A stretch of DNA of 64,000 nt from Haloterrigena sp. H1 (GTDB lineage Archaea; Halobacteriota; Halobacteria; Halobacteriales; Natrialbaceae), in the NCBI RefSeq assembly GCF_005938085.1, contig NZ_SMZK01000001.1:434001-498000 (forward strand). The letters are read 5' to 3'. A program made the position numbers and the translations under genes. A model generated the notes under the pieces. That model did not search any database. It was not told the DNA's origin and worked only from the letters and a program-made list of their open reading frames with translations. The stretch's first letter is position 1. Each line of letters begins with the position of its first letter. Of this stretch, positions 8,678-18,390 are shown piece by piece.

Positions 8678-9109
8678 ATGACATGGCTCCGCGCGATCCT
8701 CGCTGCCGGTCTGTCGGTGATCATGCCCGGTGCGGGCCACGTCCTCTCTCGTGACTGGCTTCGCGCCGCCGTTTTCGCTGGCCTGTTCCTCGCGGCGAGT
8801 GCCTTCTTGCTCCCGATCGAGCAGCTCGCGGCCGCCGAGCCGGCGAGTTACGACGAGGCTATCACACAGGCGACCGCCATGGCCGAGGATGTCGATCCGA
8901 TGGCACAGTTCTTCCTCTCGTTTATCGCCCTGTTTGCCACGATCGACGCGACCTTTCGAGCATTCGGCTATCCATCCGGCGGCGACGAGAACGCGGACGA
9001 GACGACCTGTCCCGAATGTGGGAAAGACGTCGATCCGGACCTCGAGTTCTGTCACTGGTGTACGACGCGACTCGAGTCCGATGCGCCCAAACCGGAGAAA
9101 AACAGCTAA
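8678..9109 (+). CDS. Membrane protein with C-terminal zinc ribbon
   Basis: A 143-residue protein of unknown function. Hydrophobic helices lie at about 5-20, 28-48 and 78-95. Residues 108-127 then form a zinc ribbon (CPECGKDVD...CHWCTTRL) that would face the cytoplasm. Such small membrane/zinc-ribbon proteins are common in haloarchaea. MPGAGHVLSRDWLRAA recalls the short TM2-like helices of other haloarchaeal membrane proteins. The stop is 15 bp from the convergent aroB' stop. Confidence 0.78.
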   Translation: MTWLRAILAAGLSVIMPGAGHVLSRDWLRAAVFAGLFLAASAFLLPIEQLAAAEPASYDEAITQATAMAEDVDPMAQFFLSFIALFATIDATFRAFGYPSGGDENADETTCPECGKDVDPDLEFCHWCTTRLESDAPKPEKNS

Positions 9110-9124
9110 GATAGAGCCGAACCG

Positions 9125-10315
9125 TTACTTCTCGATGATACTCTCGTCGACGGCCTCGCCGAAGTGGCGGGCCGTGTCCTCGTAGTACAGCATGATCTCG
9201 TCACCGGCTTCGAGATCAGTCACGGCTTTGCGCCCCTCTTTGGCGGCGACTTTGATCGTCTCGGCGTTCTGGAGTAGCGTCTCGACCCGGTCGCCGCTTT
9301 CGGTCTCGAGGGCGATCCGGAACATCGGCCGCTGTTCGATCTTGACTCGGCCGACGATTGCCTCGCGGGTGTTGCCGTCGGTGTCGACGACTTGCACCTC
9401 GTCGCCGCTTTGCAGGCCTGCGAGGTACTTCGTCCCGCCGTCGGGCGTGCGGATGTAGGCGTGGACCGCGCCCGCGTTGACCCGGAAGGGGCGCGAGGCG
9501 ACGTACGGCGATTCGGCCGTTTCCGCGTGGACGAACACCAGGCCGCGGCTCATCGAGCCGACGAGCATCCCCTCGTCGTGCTCGAGCAGATTGCCGGTAT
9601 CGACACAGACCCGGTCGGCGCTGCCGGCCCGCTCGACGTCGAGCACTTCGGCGTACTCAAGGTCAAGGCTCTCGCGGGCGGCCTCGTCGCGGACCTCGAC
9701 GGTCTTGCGGATCTCGTCGGGGTCGTCCGAGTCGAGTAAGACGGCGTCGGAGCCGATCTCGAGGGTTTCGAAGGCCGTCTTCGCTTCTTCCGCGCTGGTG
9801 ACGCCGGCGACGAGGTCGGTCTCCTCGCCGATGCGGGCGATCAGGTTCTCGAGGGGAATGATCGTCCAGTCTTCGCCGACGACGATCGTGTGGTCGGCTT
9901 CCTCGGCAGCGGTTTCGGCGAAGTGCTCGTACTCCTTGCCGAGGATGCGGACGTACGCACCCCGCTCGAAGTCGCCATCGCGGCGCAGCGTCGAGAGGTC
10001 TGCCGAGCCAGAAAAGTCCTCGGGCAGATCGATCGTCGCGTCGCCCTCGCCGTCTTTCCCGACGACGATGGCGTCGGCCTGTGTGGACGGCCCGTCGTCG
10101 CTTTCGGCGTCGTCGATGTCGTCGACCAGCGTCACGTCCCCGTCGGTCCGGAACGCTGCCACATTGATATCGCCGAGTTCGCGGACGCGCCCGACGTCGT
10201 CCTCGTCGACCAGTACCCAGTCTGCACCCGCCTCGAGTGCGGCGGTGATCCGCGCCCGGCGGTCGTCCCAGTCACCGACGGCGTCGTCGGCTTTTACCCA
10301 GACAGTTCGCGTCAT
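9125..10315 (-). CDS. aroB': 3-Dehydroquinate synthase II (archaeal)
   Basis: A 396-residue archaeal-type DHQ synthase. It oxidatively deaminates and cyclises 2-amino-3,7-dideoxy-threo-hept-6-ulosonate (ADH) to 3-dehydroquinate, replacing bacterial AroB. Family segments: RTVWVKADDAVGDWDDRR at the N-terminus, EDWTIIPLENLIA, and GMLVGSMSRGLVFVHAET. The C-terminal half has PFRVNAGAVHAYI and EIMLYYEDTARHFGEAVDE. MTRTVWVKA at 10315 is the standard start; the frame extends further upstream without homology-like sequence. The ADH-making enzyme is encoded at 15418-16212. Confidence 0.93.
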   Translation of the reverse strand: MTRTVWVKADDAVGDWDDRRARITAALEAGADWVLVDEDDVGRVRELGDINVAAFRTDGDVTLVDDIDDAESDDGPSTQADAIVVGKDGEGDATIDLPEDFSGSADLSTLRRDGDFERGAYVRILGKEYEHFAETAAEEADHTIVVGEDWTIIPLENLIARIGEETDLVAGVTSAEEAKTAFETLEIGSDAVLLDSDDPDEIRKTVEVRDEAARESLDLEYAEVLDVERAGSADRVCVDTGNLLEHDEGMLVGSMSRGLVFVHAETAESPYVASRPFRVNAGAVHAYIRTPDGGTKYLAGLQSGDEVQVVDTDGNTREAIVGRVKIEQRPMFRIALETESGDRVETLLQNAETIKVAAKEGRKAVTDLEAGDEIMLYYEDTARHFGEAVDESIIEK

Positions 10316-10645
10316 AAATCGACCCTCGAAGGGAACCGGCTTGAACGTGGCGAATCGGGCAGGGAAGACGAGTGATCGACAGCCTTCGCTAGCGGATACC
10401 CGCAGAGCGGGTGTCGGTCGACCGTCACAGACGGCCGACGGATCACTGGCTGTGGAACTGCCGTCTCGGCTCGTGTCGAACCCCATCCGACCAACCGGCG
10501 CGTTTCAGCCACCCGGACAAACTATCGTCGGGTGGGATTGAAAGGGGCTTTCGAGGTGTTCTTGATAGCGCTGACGATAGCAGCGACGAATCAATCACAT
10601 CGTCGGCGAAACGTTGAGAACGCCTGCTCTCTTACACCAGCACAG

Positions 10646-11320
10646 ATGGCAGCCTACGACGCGGTCTATTTCGATCTCGACAGCACTCTCTGTGAGCCGA
10701 CCCAGGACGCTACCGCGCTGCTCGAGTCGACGTTCGACCGGGCCGGCCACGAACAGTTCTGTACGCCGGCGGAGCTACGAGCGGCGGTCCCGGACCTGCC
10801 AACCGCCGAGACGGATCGTGAGTTCTACGAGCACCTCTTCACCGAAGTCGCGGACAGATCTGGCGTCGAGACGGACATCGCACCGACGCTCGCCGCGGAG
10901 TATCTCGACGTGCGAGATCCGACCGCCGTCGAGTTCCGACCCGGTGCGGAGACCGCACTCGAGTACGCCCGCGATCGAGCCCACGTCGGGCTCATCACGA
11001 ACGGCGGCCGGCCGACACAGACACAGAAACTCCGAACGCTCGGAATCGAGGACGCCTTCGACGTACAGGTCTTTACGGAGCCGAGCGCCGGCATCGGACC
11101 CAAGCCGAACGCGGCACCGTTCGAACGCGCGCTGACCGAGCTCGCGGTCACGCCGGACGCGGCGATCCACGTCGGCGACTCGCTCCATGCCGACGTCGCG
11201 GGCGCGAACGCGATGGGACTCGACTCGGCCTGGCTCGACCTCGGCCGCGAGGACGGCCCCGGCGAGCACGACCCGACCTACGAACTCGCGTCGCTCGAGG
11301 GGCTCGAGACGATCGTCTGA
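10646..11320 (+). CDS. HAD family hydrolase
   Basis: A 224-residue HAD phosphatase-like protein. Motif I AVYFDLDSTLCEP is at about 5-17, motif II VGLITNGG is central, a Lys lies in GIGPKPN, and HVGDSLHADVAGANAMG is motif IV. It has an alpha-helical cap and unknown substrate. The ATG at 10646 puts motif I near the N-terminus as expected. Its TGA stop coincides exactly with the first three bases of a family B repeat (11318-11403), so the repeat may have set the present 3' end. It is separate from the HAD gene at 4935-5597. Confidence 0.85.
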   Translation: MAAYDAVYFDLDSTLCEPTQDATALLESTFDRAGHEQFCTPAELRAAVPDLPTAETDREFYEHLFTEVADRSGVETDIAPTLAAEYLDVRDPTAVEFRPGAETALEYARDRAHVGLITNGGRPTQTQKLRTLGIEDAFDVQVFTEPSAGIGPKPNAAPFERALTELAVTPDAAIHVGDSLHADVAGANAMGLDSAWLDLGREDGPGEHDPTYELASLEGLETIV

Positions 11321-11403
11321 TACGGTCTGCTCTCCCGATGTCCCGGCACATCCGCGATCGATCCTGCAGATGCGCCGGAACTGACTGACAGGAGTCCGTA
11401 TGA
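11318..11403 (+). repeat. MITE-like repeat family B, copy 1
   Basis: An 86-bp element with imperfect 17-bp terminal inverted repeats: left end tgatacggtctgctctc; right end, in reverse complement, tcatacggactcctgtc. Relatives lie at 40230, 41389 and 51721. The right end carries ggag five bases before an ATG. The element begins with the stop codon of the upstream HAD gene. Confidence 0.75.
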
Positions 11404-11416
11404 GGGATGGTCCGGC

Positions 11417-11950
11417 TTAGTTCTCGGGCAAGAGGTCCGTGTGAACCACCGCGCGGTACTGGGTGTCGGTTCCCTCCTCGACGCGCTTGAGCAGTGCCGC
11501 TGCCTCCGAGAAGGTCTCGGGAAGAGTGAATGGATCGTCGTCGTCCTCGTCGCGTTGCTTGCAGAACTGGACGAACGCCAGCAGGTTCTCGTGGGCACCG
11601 ATGCGAGCGTAGACGACGCCGATATCCTGCTCGATTGCCTCCTGCCAGGCCTCGATCATCGGCTCGACCGCCTGCCGGGGTTGGCGTAGCTGGTCGGCCA
11701 GTTCGTCGGCGTCGACGCCGCCTTCCCCGACCAGCCCGTCGAAGACCGACTGGAGATCGTCGCCGGCATCCGCGAGTGGCGGTGCGTCCGCTTCGACCTC
11801 GACCAGTTCGGCGAACGCCTCGACTTCGTCGCGTCGAACCGCGACGGGATAGACGAAGTCGTGTGTCTCTTTCGGGAGCGTATACGATTGTTCTTTGATG
11901 CCCTGTTCACCAGGGCTCGTCTTGCCCAGCATCTGGTCGAGTATTCCCAT
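11417..11950 (-). CDS. Uncharacterised haloarchaeal protein
   Basis: A 177-residue soluble acidic protein that I do not recognise. It begins MGILDQMLGKTSPGEQ and is mostly helical, with no signal peptide, membrane helix, metal ligands or nucleotide-binding motif. A stretch of acidic residues (DEDDDD) lies near residue 137. It stands alone, with a family B repeat just beyond its stop and a 180-bp gap to the SprT-like gene upstream. Confidence 0.65.
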   Translation of the reverse strand: MGILDQMLGKTSPGEQGIKEQSYTLPKETHDFVYPVAVRRDEVEAFAELVEVEADAPPLADAGDDLQSVFDGLVGEGGVDADELADQLRQPRQAVEPMIEAWQEAIEQDIGVVYARIGAHENLLAFVQFCKQRDEDDDDPFTLPETFSEAAALLKRVEEGTDTQYRAVVHTDLLPEN

Positions 11951-12130
11951 ACTAGAAACAGGTGTCGTGAGGCGAATAAGTGTTCTGCGGTCGACTTGAC
12001 GGGTCTTTGGTGCTCTGTACTGCAGTTTGGAGCTGTTCGCTCCTCGAGAGCCCGTTCAGTTCCACTCGACGGTGGTCTGGTCGGGATGCTGTCGACTACC
12101 GAATATGGATTGGGCTCGAGTGCCGCCTCG

Positions 12131-12835
12131 CTACCAATCGTCGCCGAGCACTGCCTTCGCACCGCCGTAGCCGCTCGCGGTCGTCCACGTGCGGCCGCTT
12201 ACCGCATGTTCGACCTCGTATTCGCCGCCGCAGGCCCCACAGCGGTACTGATCGGGCGCTTTCACCGGCTTCGAGGCGCGGTGACGCGTCGCCCGCCAGC
12301 CGCAGTCGGCCACACGACACCGGAGGACGTACCGCGGCTCCGTGAACGCATCGCAGTAGCGCGGGGCCTCGAGCGCCCCAGCCTGTTCACGAAACCGGTC
12401 GCCGTGACCGGACTCGCCGAACTGCTGGAACTCCCAGGCATGGACGAGTTCGTGGCGGACGACCCCTGCGAACGCGGACCAGTCGTATCGTTCGTAGGCC
12501 CGTCGCGCGAGGACGATCGTCGCCACCTCGCGATCGGCATGCCACTGACACGCACCAGCTCGGCAGCGCGCTCGCGCTGATACCTCCCACTCGAGCGCCT
12601 TGAGGTCGACTGCCAGTTCGTGTTCGTCGACGACCTTGCGGGCGTGGATCCGCGCGCGGGCGACGATTTCGTCTGCAAGCGTGTATTCCTCGCCGTCGGT
12701 CACGGACTCGAGAAGGGAGACCGGTTCCGAAATTCTTCCGATGAGTCGACCACTCCGGACGGTCGATGGCCCAGCCGTCGACAAGTTAGCAACTTGGCCG
12801 GATAATTTTGTTAAGATTACTAGTCTAAACGCCAC
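12131..12835 (-). CDS. SprT-like zinc metalloprotease domain protein
   Basis: Up to 234 residues. The SprT-like core carries HELVHAWEFQQFGESGHG, the HExxH zinc-protease motif with a downstream His. A C-terminal zinc ribbon follows (CRVADCGW...CGACGGEYEV). Eukaryotic relatives (Spartan) degrade DNA-protein crosslinks, but the role in haloarchaea is not established. The start is uncertain: the ATG at 12835 gives about 44 poorly conserved-looking residues, and a GTG at 12703 (VTDGEEYTLADEI) would give a more typical length. It is divergent from the zinc exporter gene. Confidence 0.8.
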   Translation of the reverse strand: MAFRLVILTKLSGQVANLSTAGPSTVRSGRLIGRISEPVSLLESVTDGEEYTLADEIVARARIHARKVVDEHELAVDLKALEWEVSARARCRAGACQWHADREVATIVLARRAYERYDWSAFAGVVRHELVHAWEFQQFGESGHGDRFREQAGALEAPRYCDAFTEPRYVLRCRVADCGWRATRHRASKPVKAPDQYRCGACGGEYEVEHAVSGRTWTTASGYGGAKAVLGDDW

Positions 12836-12848
12836 TTAATAGCAGTTG

Positions 12849-12858
12849 AATTAATAAA
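12849..12858 (+). promoter_or_regulatory. TATA-like element before the CDF exporter
   Basis: The A/T-rich run aattaataaa lies about 29 bp before the ATG at 12884, within an A/T-rich strip (12800-12860) shared with the divergent SprT-like gene. The position fits a leaderless promoter. Confidence 0.5.
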
Positions 12859-12883
12859 CAGAACGCTCCGAGTTCGAACTACG

Positions 12884-13840
12884 ATGAGTCACACCGAGTC
12901 GGCGCACACCCACGACGACTCACACGACGGTCACACTCACGACCATGGCGGACACGACCACGGTGGCGGGTCGACTAGCAGCCGCAAACTCGCCGCCGTC
13001 TCGCTGATCAACGTCGTCGGCTTCCTCGTCGAACTCGCCGGCGGACTGGCGTTCGGATCGGTCGCGCTCATCAGCGACGCCGTCCACATGCTGTTCGACG
13101 CGCTCGCGTACGTGATGGCCTTCGCCGCCTCCTACGTCGCCGAACACTACGGCGAGGATGAGCGCTGGTCGTACGGCCTCCACCGCCTCGAGCCGTTTGC
13201 CGCCTTCCTCAACGGCCTCCTCCTCCTGCCGATGGTCGCCTTTATTCTCTGGGAATCCTCTCAACGATTCCTCGAGCCTGTCGCCATCGGAACTGGGCCG
13301 ACGATCGCTATCGCCTTCGGCGGCTTGCTGGTCAATATCGGGTCCGTGTACGTCCTCCACGGCGACGCGATGAGCCTCAACGAGAAGGGTGCGTTCTACC
13401 ACTTGCTGGGCGACGCCGGCGGCTCGGTTGCCGTCATCGTCTCCGTGCTGGCGATCGAACTGACGGGAATCCGCATTATCGACCCCATCACGGCAGCATT
13501 GATCGCCGTCGTCGTGGCCTGGTCGGCGGCCACCGTGTTGCGCGGCAGCGGCGAGATCTTCTTCCTCAAGACACCCCTCGAAATCGACGAAATCCGGTCG
13601 CACATCCGTGATATCGAGGGTGTCACCGCGGTCGACGACTTCCACGCCTGGCAGATCTGCAGCCAGATCACCGTCGCGACGATCCATGTCGAAACGGACA
13701 TCGAGACGATGATCGAAGCGGAGTCGGTCACGCGCCGGGTCCACGACGAACTCGCCGGCCACGGCGTCGATCACGCCACCGTCGAACTCTCGCCGCACTA
13801 CGACGATCGTGATATCCACCTGGATACGCACTGTCACTGA
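12884..13840 (+). CDS. Cation diffusion facilitator (zinc exporter)
   Basis: A 318-residue CDF transporter, probably exporting Zn2+ (or a similar divalent metal) in exchange for protons. The N-terminal 35 residues are His/Asp-rich (HTHDHGGHDHGGG), a metal-binding tail. Six membrane helices follow, with the metal-site pairs HMLFD in helix 2 and HLLGD in helix 5. The C-terminal cytoplasmic domain (IRDIEGVTAVDDFHAWQI) is the usual ferredoxin-like dimer module. It stands alone and is possibly metal-induced, but no operator could be recognised. Confidence 0.93.
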   Translation: MSHTESAHTHDDSHDGHTHDHGGHDHGGGSTSSRKLAAVSLINVVGFLVELAGGLAFGSVALISDAVHMLFDALAYVMAFAASYVAEHYGEDERWSYGLHRLEPFAAFLNGLLLLPMVAFILWESSQRFLEPVAIGTGPTIAIAFGGLLVNIGSVYVLHGDAMSLNEKGAFYHLLGDAGGSVAVIVSVLAIELTGIRIIDPITAALIAVVVAWSAATVLRGSGEIFFLKTPLEIDEIRSHIRDIEGVTAVDDFHAWQICSQITVATIHVETDIETMIEAESVTRRVHDELAGHGVDHATVELSPHYDDRDIHLDTHCH

Positions 13841-13921
13841 GCGATCCGGTGGTCGGGCTACAGCACGTCTCGAGTGAGCAGCCACCCGGACATTTATCAT
13901 CTCGAACTGGGTCCATAGTTC

Positions 13922-15364
13922 ATGAGCACTGACATCACCTCGTCCGCACGGGAGCTCGCAAGCGCGATCCGGCGCGGCGAGCAGTCCTCGCTGGAAACCG
14001 TCGAGACCGTTCTCGGGCGGATCGAGGGGGCCAGCGACCTGAATGCCTACGTGACGGTCATCGCGGATGCGGCTCGAGAGCGTGCCCGCGAGGCCGACCG
14101 TGCGGCGGCAACTGGTGAGGATCTCGGCCCACTGCATGGGGTCCCGATCGCGATCAAGGATCTCCGGGATCGGAAGGCAGGCGTCCGGAACACGATGGGG
14201 CTGGCTCCGCTGTCGGACCACGTCGCCAGCACGGACTCGATCACCGTCGAGCGACTCGAGGCGGCCGGCGCAGTGATCATCGGCACCACCAACACGCCGG
14301 CATTCGCCCACACGATCAAGACCGACAACCGCCTCGTCGGGCCGACGGCGACGCCGTTTGATCTCGAGCGGTCGGCCGGCGGCTCCTCCGGTGGCTCAGC
14401 GGCGGCGGTTGCGGCCGGTCTCGCGACGTTCGCCACCGGCTCGGACATCGGCGGCTCTCTTCGGGTGCCGGCGTCGTGCTGTAACGTCATCGGTCTCAAG
14501 CCCAGTTTCGGGCGCGTGCCGGCCGATTCCCGGCTCGACACCTTTGGGACGCATACCCCGTTCATGGTCGGCGGCCCGATCGGACGGTCGACCGAGGACG
14601 TCGCGCTCGCGTTCGACGTCCTCTCAGGGCAGGACGATCGCGATCCACTCAGCGTCCCGGACGGCGACGACGTACTTCCGGCAACGGAGTGGCCGGCGGA
14701 CGACCTCTCCGTTGGCTATAGTCCGAACCTGGACTTACAGCCCGTCGATCCAACCGTCCGCACGATCGTCGGCAACGCAGTCGACGACCTCGCGGCTGCG
14801 GGCGTGACCGTCGACCACGTCGACGTTTCGCTTCCGGCCTCCGAGACCCTCCGCGCGGCGTACTACACGCAGGTCGGTGGCTACTTCGCTACGCTCGCAG
14901 CTCGAGTCGAAGAGCGGTTCGGGATCGACCTCGAGACTGCCGACGTCGAGGAGACACTTCTGTCAACGATCGCGCTGGCAGACGACACGAGCGCGGTCGA
15001 GGAACGGCTCGCAAACGGTCCCCGGGCGCAGGCCTACGACGCGATCGAGAACGCGCTGACAGGCCACGACGCGCTCGTGACGCCGACGCTGACGGTACCT
15101 CCCTACGGGAAACGACTGGCCGACCGGTATCCGACGACGATCGACGGACAGGCCGTCGACGGGATTCCGACCGACGCGATGCTCACCTGGGTGTTCAACC
15201 TGACTGGCCATCCGGTCGCGTCGGTTCCTGCGGGACTCACCGACGACGGGCTGCCGGTCGGTCTGCAGATCGTCGGCCGCCGATACGCGGAAGCGGACGT
15301 GCTCGCGGTTGCTGCGGCTCTCGAGCGGGCGCGGCCGTGGGCTGGCCACTACCCAAGCTACTGA
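13922..15364 (+). CDS. Amidase (amidase signature family)
   Basis: A 480-residue amidase signature enzyme hydrolysing an amide to acid and ammonia. The Ser-cisSer-Lys triad is visible: Lys in PIAIKDL (about 78), GGSSGGSAAAVAAG (about 155-168) and TGSDIGGSLRVPASC with the nucleophile Ser. It resembles GatA in fold, but there is no gatB or gatC nearby and the gene is isolated, so a catabolic or detoxifying amidase is more likely than the tRNA amidotransferase subunit. Confidence 0.85.
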   Translation: MSTDITSSARELASAIRRGEQSSLETVETVLGRIEGASDLNAYVTVIADAARERAREADRAAATGEDLGPLHGVPIAIKDLRDRKAGVRNTMGLAPLSDHVASTDSITVERLEAAGAVIIGTTNTPAFAHTIKTDNRLVGPTATPFDLERSAGGSSGGSAAAVAAGLATFATGSDIGGSLRVPASCCNVIGLKPSFGRVPADSRLDTFGTHTPFMVGGPIGRSTEDVALAFDVLSGQDDRDPLSVPDGDDVLPATEWPADDLSVGYSPNLDLQPVDPTVRTIVGNAVDDLAAAGVTVDHVDVSLPASETLRAAYYTQVGGYFATLAARVEERFGIDLETADVEETLLSTIALADDTSAVEERLANGPRAQAYDAIENALTGHDALVTPTLTVPPYGKRLADRYPTTIDGQAVDGIPTDAMLTWVFNLTGHPVASVPAGLTDDGLPVGLQIVGRRYAEADVLAVAAALERARPWAGHYPSY

Positions 15365-15417
15365 ACGGCGGTCCAAAACGGACCGAGCAGAGTGCCTGAC
15401 GGGGAAGAATCAGTCGC

Positions 15418-16212
15418 TCAGGCCTCGAGTGCGAGTCCTGCCTCGGCCAGCGCGTCCTCAGTCGAGAGATCGTCGTGGACGACGCCGGCGACCGCGCGGG
15501 CGATCGCTTCGGGGTCGTCGTGCTGGAAGATCGAGCGCCCCATCGAGACACCGGCACCGCCGGCGTCCATCACGCCACGGACCATCTCGATGGTCTCGCG
15601 GTCGGTTCCCTTCGAGCCGCCGGCGATGACGACCGGCAGCCGGGTCGACTCGACGACGTGCTGGAAGCTGTCGGCGTCGCCGCTGTAGCCCGTTTTGACG
15701 ATGTCGGCACCCAGTTCTTCGGCGAGGCGGACTGCGTGGCCAAGCGCTTCGGGGTCTTCGGGGTCGACGCCCGGGCCGCGGGCGTAGGCCATCGCGAGGA
15801 CCGGCATTCCGAAGCGGTCTGCTTTCTCGGTGACCTCCGAGAGCTGCGTGAGCTGGTCGGGTTCGTGGTCCGAGCCGACGTTGATGTGGAAGGAAACGGC
15901 GTCGGCACCGGCACGGATCGCTTCCTCGACGGTGCCGGTCATGCGCTTGTCGTTCTCGTCGGGCCCGATGGTCGTCGAGCCGTTGAGGTGGACGATGTAG
16001 CCCTTGCCGTTCTTGTTGTCGTGGACACGCGGTGCGATCCCTTTCTGGGTGAGAACCGCGTCCGCGCCACCGCTGGTGACGCCATCGATGGTCGATTCGA
16101 TGTCTTTCAGTCCCTGGACGGCACCCATCGTGATGCCATGGTCCATTGGGACGATTACGTACGATCCGTCTGTCCCGATTCGATCGAGTCGTGCGTCAGT
16201 TCCGGTGGTCAT
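15418..16212 (-). CDS. aroA': ADTH synthase (archaeal shikimate entry enzyme)
   Basis: A 264-residue class I aldolase-like enzyme, 2-amino-3,7-dideoxy-D-threo-hept-6-ulosonate synthase, homologous to M. jannaschii MJ0400. It condenses aspartate semialdehyde with a sugar-phosphate-derived fragment to start archaeal aromatic amino acid synthesis without DAHP. Markers: YVIVPMDHGITMG, QKGIAPRVH, PVLAMAYARGPGV, ADIVKTGYSGDA (Schiff-base Lys) and PVVIAGGSKGTDRET. It is last in trpC-trpB-trpA-aroA', 24 bp after trpA, so probably co-regulated with tryptophan synthesis. Confidence 0.93.
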   Translation of the reverse strand: MTTGTDARLDRIGTDGSYVIVPMDHGITMGAVQGLKDIESTIDGVTSGGADAVLTQKGIAPRVHDNKNGKGYIVHLNGSTTIGPDENDKRMTGTVEEAIRAGADAVSFHINVGSDHEPDQLTQLSEVTEKADRFGMPVLAMAYARGPGVDPEDPEALGHAVRLAEELGADIVKTGYSGDADSFQHVVESTRLPVVIAGGSKGTDRETIEMVRGVMDAGGAGVSMGRSIFQHDDPEAIARAVAGVVHDDLSTEDALAEAGLALEA

Positions 16213-16236
16213 TGCGGGAGTGTAGCAAGCTTGCAG

Positions 16237-17106
16237 TTATGGCTGTTCTGGTTCCGGTGCCACTTCGTCGTCTTCCTCGTTCTCGACCCCACGGCGTGCG
16301 CCGCGTTTGAGTTCCGCGGCTTTGGCCTCGAGCGCATCGGCTGCGTCGCCCGGCTCGTCATTGGAGGCGATCAGATCGATCAGGGCGCTGCCGACGATGA
16401 CGCCGTCCGCGCCAGCCTCGATGATCTCGGCGGCGTGGTCGCCCTCGCTGACCCCGAAGCCGACTGCCTTAGGCACGTCGTACTCCGAGAGTCGCGCGAG
16501 GCTGTCGTGGGTCGCCCCCGAGACGTTCGCCCGCGCACCCGTCGTCCCGAGGCGTGCCTGGACGTAGGCAAAGCCAGAGACCTGTGACATGATCGTCTCG
16601 AGGCGCTCGCCCTCGGTCGTCGGCGCGACGATGAAGACGAGATCGAGCCCGTGCTCGTCACAGGCCGCACGGAGCGGCTCGGACTCCTCGGCGGGCAGGT
16701 CGGGGACGATGATTCCCGAGAGGCCGGCCTCGGCCGCGCGTTCGACGAAGGGACGGACGTCTGGCTCCGATCCATACTGCAGGATCATGTTGTAGTAGGT
16801 CATCACCAGCAGCGGTGCCTCGGTCTCGAGGTCGTCGACCAACTCGAAAAAAGCCTGGGGGGTCGTGCCGGCATCGAGCGCGCGGTTGATCGCGGCCTGA
16901 ATCGTCGGTCCCTCCGCGATCGGCTCCGAAAACGGCAGGCCGAGCTCGATCAGATCCGAGCCGCCACGATCGAGCGCCTCGACGTACTCCTTGGTGGCCT
17001 CGAGCGAGGGGTCGCCTGCCGTAATGTAGGTGATGAGGGCAGGGTGGTTCTCGCGGATGGCGGCTTCGATGTCGCTCTCGCTCTCGATCGATGTATCGTC
17101 GCTCAC
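16237..17106 (-). CDS. trpA: Tryptophan synthase alpha subunit
   Basis: A 289-residue alpha subunit cleaving indole-3-glycerol phosphate to indole and glyceraldehyde 3-phosphate. Markers: [32 protein letters not shown] with the catalytic Glu and Asp-loop regions, and [34 protein letters not shown] is the phosphate loop. A charged extension of about 25 residues ([19 protein letters not shown]) ends the protein. Its ATG overlaps the trpB stop by 4 bp (ATGA), indicating translational coupling with the beta subunit it binds. Confidence 0.96.
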   Translation of the reverse strand: MSDDTSIESESDIEAAIRENHPALITYITAGDPSLEATKEYVEALDRGGSDLIELGLPFSEPIAEGPTIQAAINRALDAGTTPQAFFELVDDLETEAPLLVMTYYNMILQYGSEPDVRPFVERAAEAGLSGIIVPDLPAEESEPLRAACDEHGLDLVFIVAPTTEGERLETIMSQVSGFAYVQARLGTTGARANVSGATHDSLARLSEYDVPKAVGFGVSEGDHAAEIIEAGADGVIVGSALIDLIASNDEPGDAADALEAKAAELKRGARRGVENEEDDEVAPEPEQP

Positions 17107-18365
17107 TGGTCGAACACCTCCACGTCAGGGGCGGCCGCGAGATCGCGTTTCTCGGTTTCCTCGAGCACGGTCTCTAAGTCCTTGTCACCACGACCGGAGA
17201 CGTTGACGACGACGAGATCGCCGAGGTCTTCGTGAGCCTCTTCTAAATAGCCGAGCGCGTGGCTCGACTCGAGGGCCGGAATGATCCCCTCGAGTCGCGA
17301 GAGGCGGTGGAAGCCGTTGAGCGCGACCTCGTCGTCGACGCTGGCTGGCGTCACGCGGCCCGTTTCGACGAGATGCGAGAGTTCCGGGCCGACGCCGGCG
17401 TAGTCGAGTCCCGCGCTGACGCTGTGGGACTCCATGATCTGGCCCTCCGTACTCTGGAGGAGCTTCGTCATCGCACCGTGGAGGACACCGTCGGTGCCCG
17501 TCGACAGTGTCGCGGAGTTGGGCGCGAGCCCTTCGTCTTCGTCGATCTCGAGGCTCGAACCGCCGGCCTCGACGGCGTACAGGTCGACGTCGTCGTCGGG
17601 GACGAATGCGTGGAAGGTGCCCATCGTGTTCGAACCGCCGCCGGCACAGGCGACGACGCTATCGGGCAGTCGGCCGGCCTGCTCCTGAATCTGTTTTCGG
17701 GCTTCTTTCCCGATGACCGCCTGGAAGTCCCGGACCATCTGCGGGAACGGATGCGGGCCGACGACCGAGCCGATCACGTAGTGGGTCCGCTCGACGGTGG
17801 TCGCCCAGTCGCGCATCGTCTCGTTGATCGCCTCCTTCAGGGTGCCGCTGCCTGCCTCGACCGGGTTCACCTCGGCCCCGTTCATCCGCATCCGGTAGAC
17901 GTTAGGGCGCTGGCGATTGACGTCGGTTCGGCCCATGTAGATCTCACAGGGCATGTCGAGGTGGGCCGCAGCCATCGCCGTCGCGGTGCCATGTTGGCCC
18001 GCGCCGGTCTCGGCGATGATCCGCTCTTTGCCCATGTACTTCGCGAGCAGGACCTGTCCGAGCGCGTTGTTCAGTTTGTGAGCCCCTCCGTGGAGCAGAT
18101 CCTCGCGCTTGAGATAGATCTCGCGGTCGTAGCGCTCGCTCAGCCGATCCGCGCGCTGGAGCGGCGTCGGCCGGCCGCCGAACTCCCGCATCCGCTCGCG
18201 GAACTCGTCCATGAAGCCGTCCTCGTTCTCGAGGACGTAGCGCTCGTAGGCGTCCTCGAGTTCCTGGACGGCTGGCATCAGCGCCTCGGGGACGTACTGG
18301 CCGCCGTACTCGCCGAACGTTCCCGTTCGACCGCTCTCACCGTCGCGTTCGCGTTCCGTGCTCAT
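17103..18365 (-). CDS. trpB: Tryptophan synthase beta subunit
   Basis: A 420-residue PLP enzyme joining indole and serine to make tryptophan. Markers: [16 protein letters not shown] at the N-terminus, [13 protein letters not shown] with the PLP Lys, and [27 protein letters not shown] is the phosphate-binding Gly loop. This is the TrpB1 type that pairs with TrpA. It lies 25 bp after trpC and overlaps trpA, so the three form one transcript. Confidence 0.97.
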   Translation of the reverse strand: MSTERERDGESGRTGTFGEYGGQYVPEALMPAVQELEDAYERYVLENEDGFMDEFRERMREFGGRPTPLQRADRLSERYDREIYLKREDLLHGGAHKLNNALGQVLLAKYMGKERIIAETGAGQHGTATAMAAAHLDMPCEIYMGRTDVNRQRPNVYRMRMNGAEVNPVEAGSGTLKEAINETMRDWATTVERTHYVIGSVVGPHPFPQMVRDFQAVIGKEARKQIQEQAGRLPDSVVACAGGGSNTMGTFHAFVPDDDVDLYAVEAGGSSLEIDEDEGLAPNSATLSTGTDGVLHGAMTKLLQSTEGQIMESHSVSAGLDYAGVGPELSHLVETGRVTPASVDDEVALNGFHRLSRLEGIIPALESSHALGYLEEAHEDLGDLVVVNVSGRGDKDLETVLEETEKRDLAAAPDVEVFDQ

Positions 18366-18390
18366 GTCTGGGTGTCTCCGTGGTAGTCGT

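Noticed and set aside
12920..14311. 463-codon open frame on the - strand
   Set aside because: Antisense to the CDF exporter and amidase genes; its composition is that of a frame mirror, with no recognisable domain.
13922..15364. GatA subunit of tRNA amidotransferase
   Set aside because: The amidase signature matches, but gatB and gatC are absent and the context gives no translation link, so it is called a general amidase.
17259..18386. 375-codon open frame on the + strand
   Set aside because: Antisense to trpB, which has all its catalytic motifs.
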